Source: Callaeas wilsoni (lineage: Eukaryota > Chordata > Aves > Passeriformes > Callaeidae). From it: a stretch of DNA of 64,000 nt. Shown in pieces: positions 36,241-50,000 of the stretch. The stretch covers positions 1 through 64,000 of the forward strand of contig VWPU01005327.1 in NCBI GenBank assembly GCA_013398955.1, given 5' to 3'. Every line of letters starts with the position of its first letter. Positions within the stretch are counted from its first letter, which is position 1. A model generated the notes under the pieces. It saw nothing but the letters and a program-made list of their open reading frames with translations, searched no databases and had not been told where the DNA came from. The translations under genes and the position numbers were made by a program.

Positions 36241-39200
36241 TGTTACTGGCCCTATTAACAATATAGCAGAATGAGACAGTGATGGGCCTGTATAGAATAA
36301 AAGGAGGTTGTTAGGCTGGTGTCAGGTCAGATTGGATTTTGAGGAAAGAATCAAATGGTATCCTTTCAAAATGATTGATGCCTTCTTCAGCTTTAGCTTA
36401 ATAACTTCGTGCGTTCTTATCAACAGCTTTGGGTCTGCTGCAGTGAAATTTCCAGCACTGCTCTTGTCATCCCTCCTGAAGTGGATTGTCAAGATTTTCG
36501 TTTGGCTTAGGCTACTGCAGGACACAGATTAAAATTCTGTAAGTCAGCTCCTGCAAATTCCCTTCAGTGTTTCCAGCCTACAAATGGAATATGCTGCAAG
36601 CAGGCAGAGGTAGTAACATCACTATTCTGAATTTAGTTCTGGGTAAAAATAAATAGCTCTGCTTTTAAAATATAAAGATATGACTCAAATCCACATTTAG
36701 TTAAGTGAATGTCTCAATTTTCAGTAGTGCTTAGACTTACTAGGCATGAAGTACACTGATGTAGAAAAGGAAGTAAAAAACCAGACATTGAGAGGCAGAA
36801 TTAGGAGTCAAATTCTTGCCAGCACCATCAGGTCAGAACTCCACCCCAGCTCTGGGACAACCCTTGATATGAGTACCAGAAAAGTGACATCATGCTGTAG
36901 GATTTGATTTCATCTCATTTGTTTTCAGACTCATTTGTCAACAACAAAAGACCAAAGTTCAAGCAAAATGCTAGGATGTCATTTCTTTCGTAAGACTGGT
37001 GAGCAAGACTAAAGACACCTCCTGCAGATTAATGACTGGTTGGAACCAGCTAATCACCTCAAACCATTAACCCTAACTGTTATTAAGCTCTAGGAGCTAA
37101 ACCAAGTCCTAATCACTGTGGCTAACTATTCACCTCTCCTACTTACAGACCCACTCCCCGGATTTTCCTCTGAATCCCACTCTAAAAAATTAGCTTAAAA
37201 TTTCACATGGGAATTTGTATTACATGTGTTCAGGGAGATAAAAGCCAGCTACACGGTTAATGAAGTGGTCCATTTTTCACCTGTTTCAGAGTAATTTTAA
37301 TTTCACATCACATTCATGTCAGCACAAGGTACTTGTGGGCATTTAAAACCTGACACATTAGTTAATCAGGGCTCACTGGTCTTTCCACAGAGTAATTTGG
37401 ATTATAACATAGCAGGACACAAGAGGGAAAGGACTGAGAGAAAGGAGCTGAGGGGAAGGGAAGCAGAAAAGTGGGGGAAAAAACCTGCACTAGATAAATC
37501 TGACCATTCGGCATTCTGAAGAGGAACCTATTCGTAAAGTTCATACTTGATGTACTCTGACAGACTTTTGTTTTGGTTTATTTTATAACCCTATTGTACA
37601 GCAGGCAGCCTGTTGTTTACTCCAATCATCTGTTTCCATGACCTTCACCTTTATTGATTTAGTTTCCTTCTAAGTTTAATTCAGTCTCTGAGATTAAAGC
37701 CATTCTTCTCCAGGATGAGTTAGCTAATAGTAGATTTGTTTTAAGCAGCAGAAATCATTTATATTAGCAAAAAAATTATTTTTTGCACAGAAGGTATGTT
37801 TCAAGTAAATAAAACCTCTTTACAAAGATAAGCAATAGAAGCGAGGTTCTATCACATAAACAAGTATCATTTTTAAAGTTTGGAAAAGTGAGTGAAATAA
37901 ATAGAAGCAGCATTCCTTATAGAATATTTATTAGGGCTATCAAATACTGCAAATTTAAAGAATGAGGTACATGGGATTTTATTCTCCATATTCAGATGTT
38001 ATTTTAATCAGGCTTATAATTACAATAGGTAAAGAATTATACAATGTGAAGTAATTTTCCCCGACAGATATAGTAATATAACTCAGTATTTTGCAAGTAT
38101 AGCTGTACAGATTATAAATCAAAACCAGAATTTATTACAAGAATATAATAAACCAAATCCTTTACAATTTATGCTTCTGATTTGATTATAGAGCTTATTT
38201 GCTTGTCTTTATTACTGCACTAAACTCCCTCCTCCTTCGTTCTCTAATGTCCACCCTCAACCTTCTGTCACACATTTTGATAAGAAAAGCACCGAGCTGC
38301 CTCTTGCACACAGTACATTAAACACTGCAAGCTGCCATTCCACAGTCACGTATACAGGGATTTGATTCGGCAGCTCCTTTACCTCACTTGAAATCATAAT
38401 GAATTATCAGAGAAAAACAGAACAAACGAAACCCACTGCAGTAAATGGAAAATCATCTGTTGACCTCGCAGGGCTTTGAACCATCCCTCCCCTGACAGCA
38501 GACATTCATTTCCTGCTCTCAGTCTATGCCAGGGCAATACTAAATGTATTACCCAACTCAGCTCTAGTACTTGGTAGCAAAAAAAACCCAGAGAGCACAT
38601 GCAGTACAAATTAATATACCTATATTTATTGTACCATACATAAAATACAGAAGGAAAAAAAATTGTAGAGTTATCCTAATTGAAAAAGAAACTTCAGAGA
38701 TATCTTCACTAACAATTTTTCTCAAATACTTTCTTGCCATTATTTTTCCATTACCATAGTAAAATTTCTGTTTAAAAAAGAAAAGACTCTCATGAATTAA
38801 TTATACATTTATCTTATAAATATTTGAACTACATATTGCTTTCTGTTAAAATGGTACAGATTTACTGGAAGAGAAACCAAATGGCAGCTGCAGAAACACA
38901 CTTCCTGTTGATAACAAAACCTGAGCTCTGCATGCTTACAAATTATCATCTGTTGTCTAGAGCTTCCCCTATAGTGCTTCAGCTGTGTTTTCCCCAACTA
39001 TTGTTTTGTTTTCATCCATGGGATTTTTCTAGAATTTCTCTGAAACTGAACAATTGGGGGAAAAAATTATTGAATGTTACTATGGTAACAAACGAAAGAA
39101 AAATAAAAAATAATTTAAGCAGACCAGTGAATCAGGGCACAGACCAACACACTGGTGCTTTGTCCACAAGTAAAAGCAATCTGGGGGCCTATTTAAAGGT

Positions 39201-39748
39201 GTTGAACTCAGAGAATATATTAATAATGTACTCTTTTATTTAGAATTGAGCATTTTTCTCTGCTCAGAAGCTGTAATGTATTATGAGTGGCATTAATTAG
39301 CACATATATCTTTGTGTAATATATATCCTCCTTGGAGACCATTTTAAGTCACAAGGTCACACCATTTCATGCTCAAAAATCAAAGTCAAAACTAAAAGAA
39401 AACAACAGAAAAACAATTACAATTACATATGAGCTTTTTCCCCCTTCATACACAAAAATAAAAGACTAATTAGTCAGACAAATGCTATTTCTTCTACTTG
39501 ACAGCAGAAGAGGCCTTCTGGGTTAATGAGACTGATCCTCAGCTTTTTCAAGCAACCACACTTGTATAAACAAAGATGTGAAAACACTGGACTCCTTAAA
39601 ACACCTATAAATTTCACAATTATGATCCTGTCAAGAAGCTGTCCCAGAGCTTTAATCCTGTGATGTCTCTAAACCATCTTTCCATTTGCATTCAAGTTTA
39701 TTTGTTGCCAGGTCTTATCTACCTTTTTTCCTAAAGCAAGTACTGTCT

Positions 39749-40020
39749 TTAGTTTAAAAGACTCTTCTCCCTCTTTAGTGTCTGAAGTACCTTCACATAG
39801 TCATACAGAACCTTATTTTCCCTTCTCAGTCTTTGTCCTATGAATCTAAACAGTTGGGTTTGGTCATCTTGATTTCTAACATCTACTCTCCTTTCACTTA
39901 TAGTCCTGTAGACTACAATCCTGTAGTCCTCTTCAGTTGTTCCCATGTAATTCTGTTCTCACTGAGCAGCAACAAAGTCCAGGTATGGTTTATCTGAACT
40001 CTCTTTGATGGGATTAATGA
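39749..40020 (-). mobile_element. Possible decayed retroviral gag remnant
   Basis: On the minus strand a 65-codon frame (39749-39946) is rich in charged residues (E, D, R, K), unusual for chance frames in this AT-rich DNA. The same frame continues upstream across a single TGA (39959-39961) into a segment (about 39962-40015) containing P-Y-L-D-F-V (39971-39988), preceded by isoleucine at the spacing found in the major homology region of retroviral capsid (I, then Y, F and V at conserved spacing). The conserved Q, G, E and R of that motif are replaced. Further upstream the frame is broken by stops and apparent shifts. No LTR, protease or polymerase part was found nearby. It could equally be chance or part of an unrecognised pseudogene. 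Confidence 0.28.
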
Positions 40021-40024
40021 GTCT

Positions 40025-42385
40025 TTGGCATCATTAGGAATCATTCCTCTGATACATTGTGGAAAACATCATCATACTCTCCTTCTCTTAGGCTCTGTAC
40101 CAATTCATGTGTATTTGAAAACACCACACTAAACTATGCTAAAAAAAAGGATTACAGCATTATATCTTTTCATGGAAATTAGAACTGAGACTTTTAATTT
40201 ATCTGGTTTTTACCTCTTCCCTTTACAAGGCAGTATATTTTATCAAAATATCTCTACCAAGTCAAATGACTTTTGTGAAACCCAATGTTTATCAGCTATC
40301 AAAAGTCCTTTTTTATCGTACAATCAGAAACACAAAAGAGAAGGCATTTCTTTATTTAACATGATGGTCACAATATGGAACCCTTCAAAGATCAAAAAAA
40401 AAAGTCAAAGAAAAATGTTTGATGCTAATTTTCAGATGCTGGTTCACTATATATTCCATATGTGATACTCGTGTCCATATGTCAATGATGATGTTGTTAC
40501 TCTCAAACCTTCCTGCCCATAGGAAAAAGCCTGAGAAACAAGAGGACAGAAGAGGTAGAAGAGAAAAAAGAGGCTCTTTTGATGCTAGGAACTCATTAGA
40601 AGAGATGATGGCAGACTTTTGAACAGCTGAACTGTTTCCATCATCTTACTTGCAAAGAAAGCAAGCAAATAAAGCCTTGGGAATAATGGTCTATAAAAAG
40701 CTTGCTTTAAATGTAATTGACAACCTCGATTGCTATGATACTTCAGTCTCAGGGGAAAGAAGCCAAAATGATTTCAGCACAGTGTTGGAAGCCCTTTTTC
40801 CTTATTGACAGCAGGAAAGAGTCCAAAGTATTTTATCCTTGCGTTGCACATAATTGTAAAGCATGTGCAACACAAAACACAACAGTGGGGTTTAGAAACG
40901 AAGAGTAGATTTGATAGAGTTTTCACCACAAAAGCAAATTCTTTAAATCAAGTGTACATTTACATTCCTGCAATCATAAACACTTTTATAGGGAGTTAGT
41001 CTATGAATGTGCTCAGCACTTTGGCTGATGCATTTCTCTTTCAGAGCTGCAGTTTTAGAGTTGTGCAAAAGCTACAAAGTATGGCCATTGACCACGTTTC
41101 AGTTTAAAAACACAGAGCAGTAGCTCAATGTCACCTTGAAATTACACAGGGCTATGTGGGATAATGGGTCCGTATATTTTCAGTTTAGGGTTCATGTGGG
41201 TGTGAAGCTAATGGCATTAGCAAAACTGGGCAAAGCACCAGCAAGTGAGCTGTGAACTTTCCTTGCCTCGGTCCGGGTCTGTTTCACCCCTGTTACTGCA
41301 GGCCAGGGTGGAGACTTCCAGACGTGTCACTGCTGTGAAAAGAGTTTCTAATAATCAGCAAAGAGACAATGATGAAGCCAAACTCATTGTCTCGTATTTT
41401 CTCAGCTAGAATCTCTTTGCCAGTGTCTGGAGAGGGACCCTAAATGAATAATAGCAAAGCATTTCTTGCCTATAGGAAATAAAACTCCCAAGTACAAGCT
41501 ACTGTACCTTTGTATCCCATCACTATGACGTGATTAAACAAATGTAATTTTTTTTAGAAAATGTGTCCTAACTGTAGAGAAGAGCATTACAAATCAATGA
41601 AAATCGCAAATAGCAGCTCAAAGATGCAAAGATGGGTCCAGTACCAGATTAAATGACACACACAGATATCAGCAGAGGTGACAGCATTTACAGCAGCAGA
41701 AGAGTTAATATATGAATACCAGAGCATGGCACAGCTCACAAGTGATGAGCATAAAAGCCAAGGAGCCCCTGAGCCAGCCCCACCTGTGAAAGCCACAGCG
41801 ACAACTGAGGAAGAACTGATGGGCACATTATGAAGGAGGGAGCAGGTGCACACCAGCTCACAGCAGTTCCCTGGGCCAGAGAATGCTCCTGCCAGCAGAT
41901 TGCTCTGAGCATGGAGAAGCAGGGGTGTTGGTATTCTGTACAGACACCCACCTTACTGACTAATCAATAAGGCCCTAAATATGTATAAAGGTGTATCTTC
42001 AAAGACACCTTTGTGAGGTTTCCACCTGTTTCTGAATTTAAGAGCTTTTAGAGCACGTGTTGACTCTCCTGTGCTGCCACTCCAGCCTACAAAAAATAAT
42101 AAGAAAAACCTTATTGCAATGTTTCATGATGACTTCAATGTGCTATTATTAGGAAGAGATGACTTTCAAAGGCTGAACTTGACTCCTTTTTCAAAAAAGG
42201 AAGTTCTTTAATATGCCATCCAAACTCCTCCTAAAGCTCGGAAAAGAATCTGGCTATTGGGTGATTAGTGTTTTGAATATGCAAAATTATAAAATTCTTC
42301 CACATCTACCAAGGGAGACAATTAAAAGAAGGCTAATTTGATTATTTTTTGTTTTCTTTTTTCATCTGCTAATAAGCCTTGAACC
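40025..42385. other. Non-coding AT-rich DNA
   Basis: No feature recognised over about 2.4 kb. Short frames at 40136-40465, 40717-40908 (plus) and 41587-41951 (minus) have no known domain. Confidence 0.55.
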
Positions 42386-42387
42386 AA

Positions 42388-42460
42388 TTCATAGAATCAT
42401 ACAGAACAGTCCTGGGGTTGCATTGATATTACCTTGAAGCTGAATGCAGTCTTAGTCTCA
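42388..42460 (-). mobile_element. Short CR1 3' end remnant
   Basis: TTCATAGAATCATA (from about 42389) is the reverse complement of the ATTCTATG tail that ends CR1 elements. It is followed by sequence resembling the CR1 3' end read on the opposite strand (a GGTTG core, then ACCTTGAAG near 42431-42439). The copy is short and diverged; its inner border is unclear. Confidence 0.5.
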
Positions 42461-42464
42461 TTTA

Positions 42465-43624
42465 CCTTATACTTGCTTGCATTGCAATATTTACCACAGA
42501 AACAGGATTTTAATTCAACTCAGACCTGCTTAATCTCTGTCCCTTATCCTTATGTCTGGCAAGTTGAGAGACTTAAGTGGTAACTAAGCTAAACAACATA
42601 TGTACCACTGATTTACTCCTCTAATTTTATATTAATGCAAGTGAAAAACTACTTTAGCAAGTGTGTCAGATGAAGCAGGACTGATGAGTATTGTGTAAAA
42701 ATCTAGAACTAAGTTGTCTTAATTGATCTAATTTGTTGGGTCTTCTCATTGTTTTATACTTAGACTCCATACAGGGTAGAAAAAAAGGAAAAAAAGCTGA
42801 AAAAGCCTGGGTTTATACATATATATGTAGAGAGAGAGAGAGAAAGAGTACATTTTCCTACACGGAGATGCAAAAAGCACTAATTAAATTATATAAGTGA
42901 TACAACCCTGCAACTTCATAGTTTGGTTGTAATACTGCAGAAGGCTTTGCTGAACATGAAAAAAGAAACCCTTAGACAATCATAGACATACTGAGCAAGG
43001 AAATGCACTTGATCAGAGGAATGGCATACACTGAGACTCCTCCTGTAGTGTGTGCTGCTAAATACTAATCTATTCCCACAGAGATGAAACTGAGGATGAA
43101 GGGCAAAGCTAATCTTGCCTAGATTTTAACCTATGGCCCTAGGAAGATTAGTCCCTTTAAATGGGAAAAGCACTAAACAATACTACTATTCAGTATGGTT
43201 TTTTCTGTGTTTATGTGTAAAATCTTCTTTCACCCTGAATAAAATCCTTAGTCAGCTCTTTGCCCCTGAAATTTTCTGCCTTTCCCCACACCTATTCTTT
43301 GTACATCCCTCAGCTTCATGGTTTTCAGGTTTACCTAGCCTAGGCACAAATCTGTTTCCTGAGGTCGGTATGTCTGGCATCCATGGGGTAACAGTCTTGT
43401 CTTTCAAAATTCAAAGAACGTCTTTCTCTGTAAGTGCAATATTTGGAGTATGTGCTAAAAATTTAATTTCTTTGCACCCATAGCATGACACAGTTAAATC
43501 CCTTTCCTATTACTCAGTTTTCTTATACCTACTCTATGCTACCTCAATCCTATTGTTTAAGACCAAGGTGTGGACAGAGAGGACGACTCAAGCATTTGTT
43601 CCATCTTTCAGGTTATACATATAA
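42465..43624. other. Non-coding AT-rich DNA
   Basis: Nothing recognised. A short (GA)n tract follows an alternating TA patch at 42818-42848. The plus-strand frame 43133-43483 (116 codons) is hydrophobic and without a known domain. Confidence 0.55.
42818..42848. repeat. (TA)n-(GA)n compound microsatellite
   Basis: A brief ATATAT stretch leads into about seven GA units and then GAAAGAG. Confidence 0.75.
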
Positions 43625-43625
43625 T

Positions 43626-44007
43626 CATTGATTTATTTAGGTTGGAAACCAACCCTAAGATCATCGAGTCCAACTCTTACCCCAGAACCACCATGTTCAC
43701 CACTAAACCATGTCCCTAAGTGTCATATCTTCACTTTATTTGAAGACTTCCAGAGGGGATGACCACTTTCCTGGGCAGCCTTCTCTAGTGCTTGAGAACT
43801 CTTTTGGTGAAGAATATCTCAATATCCAATCTAATTCTCCCCTGGCACAATTTGAGGCCATTGCCTCTTGTCCTGTCACTTGTTACTTGGGAGAAGAGAT
43901 GAACCTCTACCTGTCTACAATCTCCTTTCAGGTAGTTCTAGAGGGAGATAAGATCTCCCCTCAACTTTCCTCCTCCAGGCTAAACAACCGCAGCTCCCTC
44001 AGCTGAT
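43626..44007 (-). mobile_element. CR1 LINE 3' fragment (relatively young)
   Basis: Read on the plus strand this is the reverse complement of an avian CR1 3' end: TTTAGGTTGGAAA near 43636-43648, ATCATCGAGTCCAACTC (about 43661-43677), ACCATGTTCACCACTAAACC (about 43690-43709), CTGGGCAGCC (43771-43780), a CAATATCCAATCTAA core, TTGAGGCCATTGCCTCTTGTCC (about 43851-43872), CTTGTTACTTGGGAGAAGAG (about 43879-43898) and ending CTCCCTCAGCTG. Nearly every block is readable, so it is younger than the other copies here. It is 5'-truncated (about 380 bases) and lacks most of the reverse-transcriptase gene. The plus-strand frame at 43710-44006 is simply its antisense. Confidence 0.92.
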
Positions 44008-44009
44008 AC

Positions 44010-47000
44010 AGATCTACGGCTGATTTTTGTGATGCACAGACATGCACGTCATCTCTACCACTTTCCATACAGTTCTTCCCTCCCTATCCAGTCTTTCTTA
44101 ATACAAAACTGACTCCAGAACTAATTTAGGGAGGAATATGGACCTGCTGCTTTAGTAAGGCAGTGGACCTACTTGTAATTAATGTGATGAATCTCAGTTT
44201 ACCCTGATGCAGAAACATATACTGGAGTGCTAACCTACACTGCCCAAAACCCATCACTTCCAAGGTCAATTATCAGCAGAAGCAGAACCAATCGAGCACT
44301 TTCCATGCTTCTTCTGCCTTGTTACAATAATATGGAAATGGGTCAGATGGATGTACCAGTGTCCTGCAAAATCCTGTTCAGGGCAGCTGCTCCAGTTCAG
44401 CCTTGCAGAAGCCCGTGCCCAAACCTTAGTGATGTTATTTGTTTTTCTGAAGGCTGAGTGATGCTTTAGGGAGCTGGTAGCTACCTGCTGGAAAGTGCCC
44501 AAGTCATAACACAGTACAATCCTATTTCAGTGGAACCTCAGTTGTCCACAGCACTAGCTCCCAAATTCTTGTAGTCTGCCAAAGATGCAAGATGCTGTTA
44601 AGGCAGGGAATAAATGCAAAGCTGTTCCAGGCAAAGCCACAACAGATTAGAGTGAGCTATGGAAGTGTTTTCTAATGTAAATCCTTCATATTTTTAACCC
44701 TCCATTCTTGCAAATGCCTTCTTTATATTGCCTCAAGCTTTCTGGAAAAAATAGGATCAGATCTGTGAAATTCAGACAGTTTTTGTTGGTTAGCTGGAAA
44801 TGAAGGATGAGCCAAAATCAGGCATGAAATTGAAAACTGTTCTCTCAGTGATAAGGAACACTGTCAGAGGCCTTGGATGAAATGCTTGACCTAGCAGCCT
44901 TTCCATCTCTAATGTCATTGATTAAAGTGATCATTAGCAATGTTCTTAATTATGCATAGTATTTCTGGTTATCTGTATTTCTTGCTTTGTTCCCATCAAG
45001 TCCTTGCAGATCAATGTCATCTTTCCTTAGATTATTGCTAGGTTTTAATGTAAAAGATTGAAGATATAATTACCTTCGCTGCGTGTCTGTAGACAACCAG
45101 CCTCCAAATTTGCCTTCAATCCACATGAAAAACTTTAATATTTTATAGCGCATCCAGCTTCACCTCCACCAGTTATTTAATTCAACAACAACACAGCATT
45201 TGAAAAGAAACTTTAATATAAGTAATAAATTATTGGCAAATGCAGAGGATGAGAGAAATGATCATGCTAGATTTTTCTAACCATGATAATCTTCAAGGAT
45301 TTCACATGTGTGCAGCTCATGAATGTCCTTTACACAGTTACTGATCAGGGAAGACAAGGGACGAACAACTGTAGCTATCAAGATGAGGGAAGACAGTGTG
45401 GTGCAGAGATCACCAAGCCAACAAGGAGTCTGAGCCCCTTGGCTCACACACAATGACCACTGATATCCCAGGCTGTTATTCTTCCTACAAACTGCAAGCC
45501 TCAAGCCAAGGCTGCACTGCCTCAGTGGCAAGAGTCTCTCCAGCCCCTTGTTTCTGCAGTGTGCTCTCTTCCAAAGTTGCAAGGACAGGTTGAACGGACA
45601 ATGGGAAGGAAGGACAACTAACTGGGGCCAAGCATTAAAAAGCAGTCTTTCCTAAAGAACAGATAAAATTAACAGCACTCTTTTTAATAAACAAATAAAT
45701 GAATAAAATTCATAAATTAGCATGTAGTGTGGGAAAGTTTACTATACAAAATTAATAAACATCCATAGGCTTAACAAACTTTTGCAGAAATGCCACTCTT
45801 TGTCAGCCTTTGTATTTGCCTAGAAAAAGTAATGGTATTTTGTCTGAACCACCTGTTCAAATAAACTCAGTTTTAAGTATGTTTTAGTACTGAATTCCTT
45901 ATACTCCTGAAAATCCCCATGCATCATGGATGCCCTGTGTTATGCTTGTTTTACCTAGAACAGCTGGTCCCTGCTGTGTGGGGATATTCTCTCTAAGCTG
46001 GATGCTAACACTGAGCCACATTGCTTTCATAATTAAGCATCAGATACATGTCATCAGCCTGCTGCCAAACATTTTTTGCTCATCTTCAGTGATTCCTTTA
46101 GGGACAGTTATATTCATTGATGGATACAGTGATGCCTTAAATGGATGTTTCTCAGACATCTCTTTGCTCTTATCTCACTCTTTAGAAAACAACTCTAGCT
46201 GTTTGTCCCAATTTCATCAGCAGATAAAGAAGTCATCTTCCCAAGATTTTGTCACATGTTGACAAATGGGTATATGCCTTCAGTGGGGAGGCTGAGATGA
46301 TGTATAATCAACTTTTTACATCACTACAGTGGCCAGAACCACTTCAGTTTTGTCCAGCTATTTTTCATCAAAATCTTGCATAACCATTTTCACCCTGTCA
46401 TTTTACTGATGCGAAGACATTGGTTTTAGCAAAATCCCTTCTCCATTCTCTCAGCAGCTACAATGTGACATTGTTTTGTCCTGGATCATAAAAAAGACCA
46501 AATTTTATCCTACCTTTATCTTCTCATTTTGATCTGAAATTTAGTTGACCCTTTGAGCAATATTATGAAAGTATTAAATGCACCAATGAATAGTGTGATT
46601 TCCTCTTCATGGTATTTCTCCCCTTTGAATACTGCTACTGTACCTGCAGTGGAAAAGGACTTGTCTTCAGGCTACCTTAAGACACATTGTTAGTAGGGAA
46701 ATAAGTGACATGACATTTCATACAAAGATTTGAAAGTGTTTCTGGGTAAATATTTTGGTTTTTTCAGATTTCATCACATGTCAGGAATTTCAAAATAATT
46801 TTCTAAGGAAGGATCCCTTAGCCTCTCTCTCTCTCTCTTCACACAGTAAAACTTTACATTGTACTATTCCAGCAATACATTTGATTTAATTTGCAGAAGA
46901 AAATGATTCCTGGAAAAATCTTTACTTTGACAGTCTATTTGAAGAGTGGTACTACCTTATACAGCAGATGTGAAAGTGAGAACAATTTTGTCTAATGAGG

Positions 47001-50000
47001 ATTCCTCTCCCTTCTCTTTTTGCAAGTTTAAGGCCTCTGCTATACAGATGCACTAAAAACCTTGAACTAAAGAAATATATGACACTTCTTATGATTGAAG
47101 GTCCTAAGTGCTTCAAAATTCAGCTCTTAGAAGAAGAATTTTTGGGAATACCTTATTAACTTAATATATCAGTATCTTCTGCTTGATCTGCAGGTTTTTG
47201 TACTTTCTTGGTTTGCGTTGGGTTTTTTGGTTTGTTTCCCCTTTTTCTGTTGCTAAAATAGATGACAAATGTAGCTGACAATAAGGAGAATGGATGATAT
47301 TATGATAAAAAATAGAAATACTGCAAGAATGACAGCTATAGCAAGGGCTCTTTAAACATACTTGTCACGCTGCAATTGTCTATAGACCTTTCTTTTAAAC
47401 TGGTATTAAAAAGTACTAAATAATTCCATCCATTTCATCATGAAGCAGGAATTTGATATGAGAAAGCAGATGAAAATGAAAAACTATCTTGCCACTCTTG
47501 AGTTAACCTCTCATAGAAATAAATGGGTGCATTCTCATGTTCAACAAAGAGGAAGGTAATGGACAAGGGAAAAACATTTTTTTTCATTGTGCTTCTTGGC
47601 ATCAAAGCCCAAGTTTCTTGTAAAAGAATAATAAAAGTAGAGATACCTAAGGGGGAAAATGGTAATCTCCCAGCATACTCAATATGTTTCTAAAATAAGA
47701 GCCTCCCTACAAGCTGCTCTGAACTGGCACCACTCTGCTCACAAATAGCCTGGAAGAGGTCATCCATGCAGAGGTCTAACACGGTGGAGACAAAGTTTAT
47801 GGTTTCCCCTTGTCCCAGCCCACACAATCCTAGATGAGGTAAATCAATGGCAAAGGATATTCTTCTCCTCTCTTCAGTGAATAAAAAAACAGAATAACAT
47901 CGTTATCATTAGCCTACTTTATAAGACATCCCTGAAATCCATGATCTGTTTTTTTCAATAGTTTAGTTGGACCTGAGCCACATCGGTTATCTGTATTTAA
48001 ACCTTTTTTGGGTTATTTGCCACTGAATGAAACACATTAGTCAACACAGCTGATCAACTCTGATTTCAGATTGTGATGTCTTTCTGAAAGTGCCAGTTAT
48101 AGAGTCATAGACATGTTGCAAGAGCCTAGCTTAACATTGCTCACCTCAATAAATATGCAAGTCAAAATATATATTTTAGTCTCATCACAATCATTTAGCC
48201 ACTGAGTGGCCTTGACAAACTATTATCTGCCTTTTTTATGGTGTCTGTCCTTGAAGGAAATAGCAAACAACCAAACTTCAAAGTAAAAAGCTCAGCTCTA
48301 TAAAACAAGAAAAAATAAGCCAATTATTAAATGCTACTGTGTTCTACTGAAGTGTTGCTAAGTCTCCTTCTCAATCTGTTCTGAAACACACTAATCACAT
48401 TTATTTCCACAGTCTACCAAGTACTTCCTTGGTGATATTGCATTTTTATTACCATTTACAACTGTAACCTGTGGAAACGTTACTGAGAACAAACCTAACT
48501 GCTCATTAATAGTAACAAAAAAAGGCAGATTAGTTTTCAAGGTTTTACTTATGCTATTATGGGATTTACTGGTACTTCAAATGCATATCTGCATTTAACA
48601 ATCCGGTTTCTACACACATACAACTGTGCAGTAGAAGAGGGAAGCTATGACACTGCATCAGCTTGTTTGCTAAGAAGAAAAAATATCCAGGGACTTCAAA
48701 CGGGAAAGAAACCTATAAATGACAGCCATGAGAGACAGCTCGAGCAATAGCTCCCTGCCTCCCTTATTTCAGCAGCACTGGAAAAGCTGAGATTGAGCTG
48801 CCTTTGGGTGAGCCTGTGCTTTAAGACTATCAGGAAAAAAAATCCAGAAACTAAATGCACTCAGCACTAAAAGAAATTCAGAGACCACTTGGCTATTTCA
48901 GAGAGGCATGGGTCACTCTCTGCTCAGTTTAATGGAGCCCCCTGACAAAAAGACAGGCTGGGAGATCTGCCAAGTGAGGCTTGAAGAAGATAAAACTATT
49001 ATTATGAAAGAAACCAAGACAAGAAAAGCACTATCATAAAAGGGATTCAAATTTTACTTGTATGTATTTTACCACTCACATATTGCAAGTAGATTCCACA
49101 AATTTTCTTATATAGAAAACAATCAAAGTCTGTAGGATATTTTCTTAGCTCTTCAGGCTAAAGGTTTTATACATTAGAAATGCATAATGTCAGATAATTC
49201 AGCACTTCTCTTTCTTTCCTCAGCTGTTTTTCTCTTGATGCTCTGTTCTTCAGGCACATGTAGCTTAGTGTGGGCTTTGTCTGCAAGGATACATCACATG
49301 TGAGCTGGTCAAATCTGTTCTGGAAGACACAATTCTCCACAAAAAAGCAGGAGTACCAAGAGAAGGAAACTTCTCAAAATTTACCAGTTTCTTTCCATCA
49401 ACCCATGAAAGCATAATTTAAACAGATGATGAATCAAAATTTAAATTAGTAAAAATACCATATATGGAGCCTCATTGATAGTGGGTATTGGAGAAATGTA
49501 GATGTGTACAATAAGATAAGTGTTTAAAAGTGTTTCTTAATCAAGGGGATGCCTGGGTGGGCTTAAAAGTAAATGAAATTGTTGTCTTTCAAAACCAGGG
49601 AAAAAAACAAGATTAGGCAGCTGCTAAACCCAAACTGTATTAGAAGAAAGGCTATTTACATCTGATTAATAAACACTTCAGAGTTCGCTGAAGGAACTGT
49701 CTGCAGGCTATTGCTCTTCATCAATAGTTTTACATTTACATATGGATTTGTTTGAAGAAATTTCTAATTTCCTGTAACTTTGGAAAAATCTTATTTTGCA
49801 AAGGATCATCAGCTTGATGGGAGGATAGGATGCATTATTTATTTTCCTTCTTACCCCATCACTGTGATCTCAGTTCATGTACATAAACATCTGAGAATAT
49901 AATCTCTAGGCTTCTCTATATCCAAGTCTTCCAATCACTGGGCTGTCAGCTGCACTCTTTCCCAAAAAAACAGGATAGTTGCTGTCCCTTTTACATCATA

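Larger units (their letters stand above)
35393..39740. other. Non-coding AT-rich DNA
   Basis: Nothing recognised apart from a pyrimidine tract at 35885-35948 and a T-rich patch at 36219-36240. The segment 38160-38400 is unique and repeat-free and could be a regulatory element, but I see no decisive motif in it. Confidence 0.55.

Noticed and set aside
43710..44006. 98-codon plus-strand frame
   Set aside because: It is the antisense of the CR1 fragment at 43626-44007.
48098..48160. CR1-tail-like string (TATAGAGTCATAGACATG)
   Set aside because: Only a short resemblance; the following sequence does not continue as CR1 convincingly.
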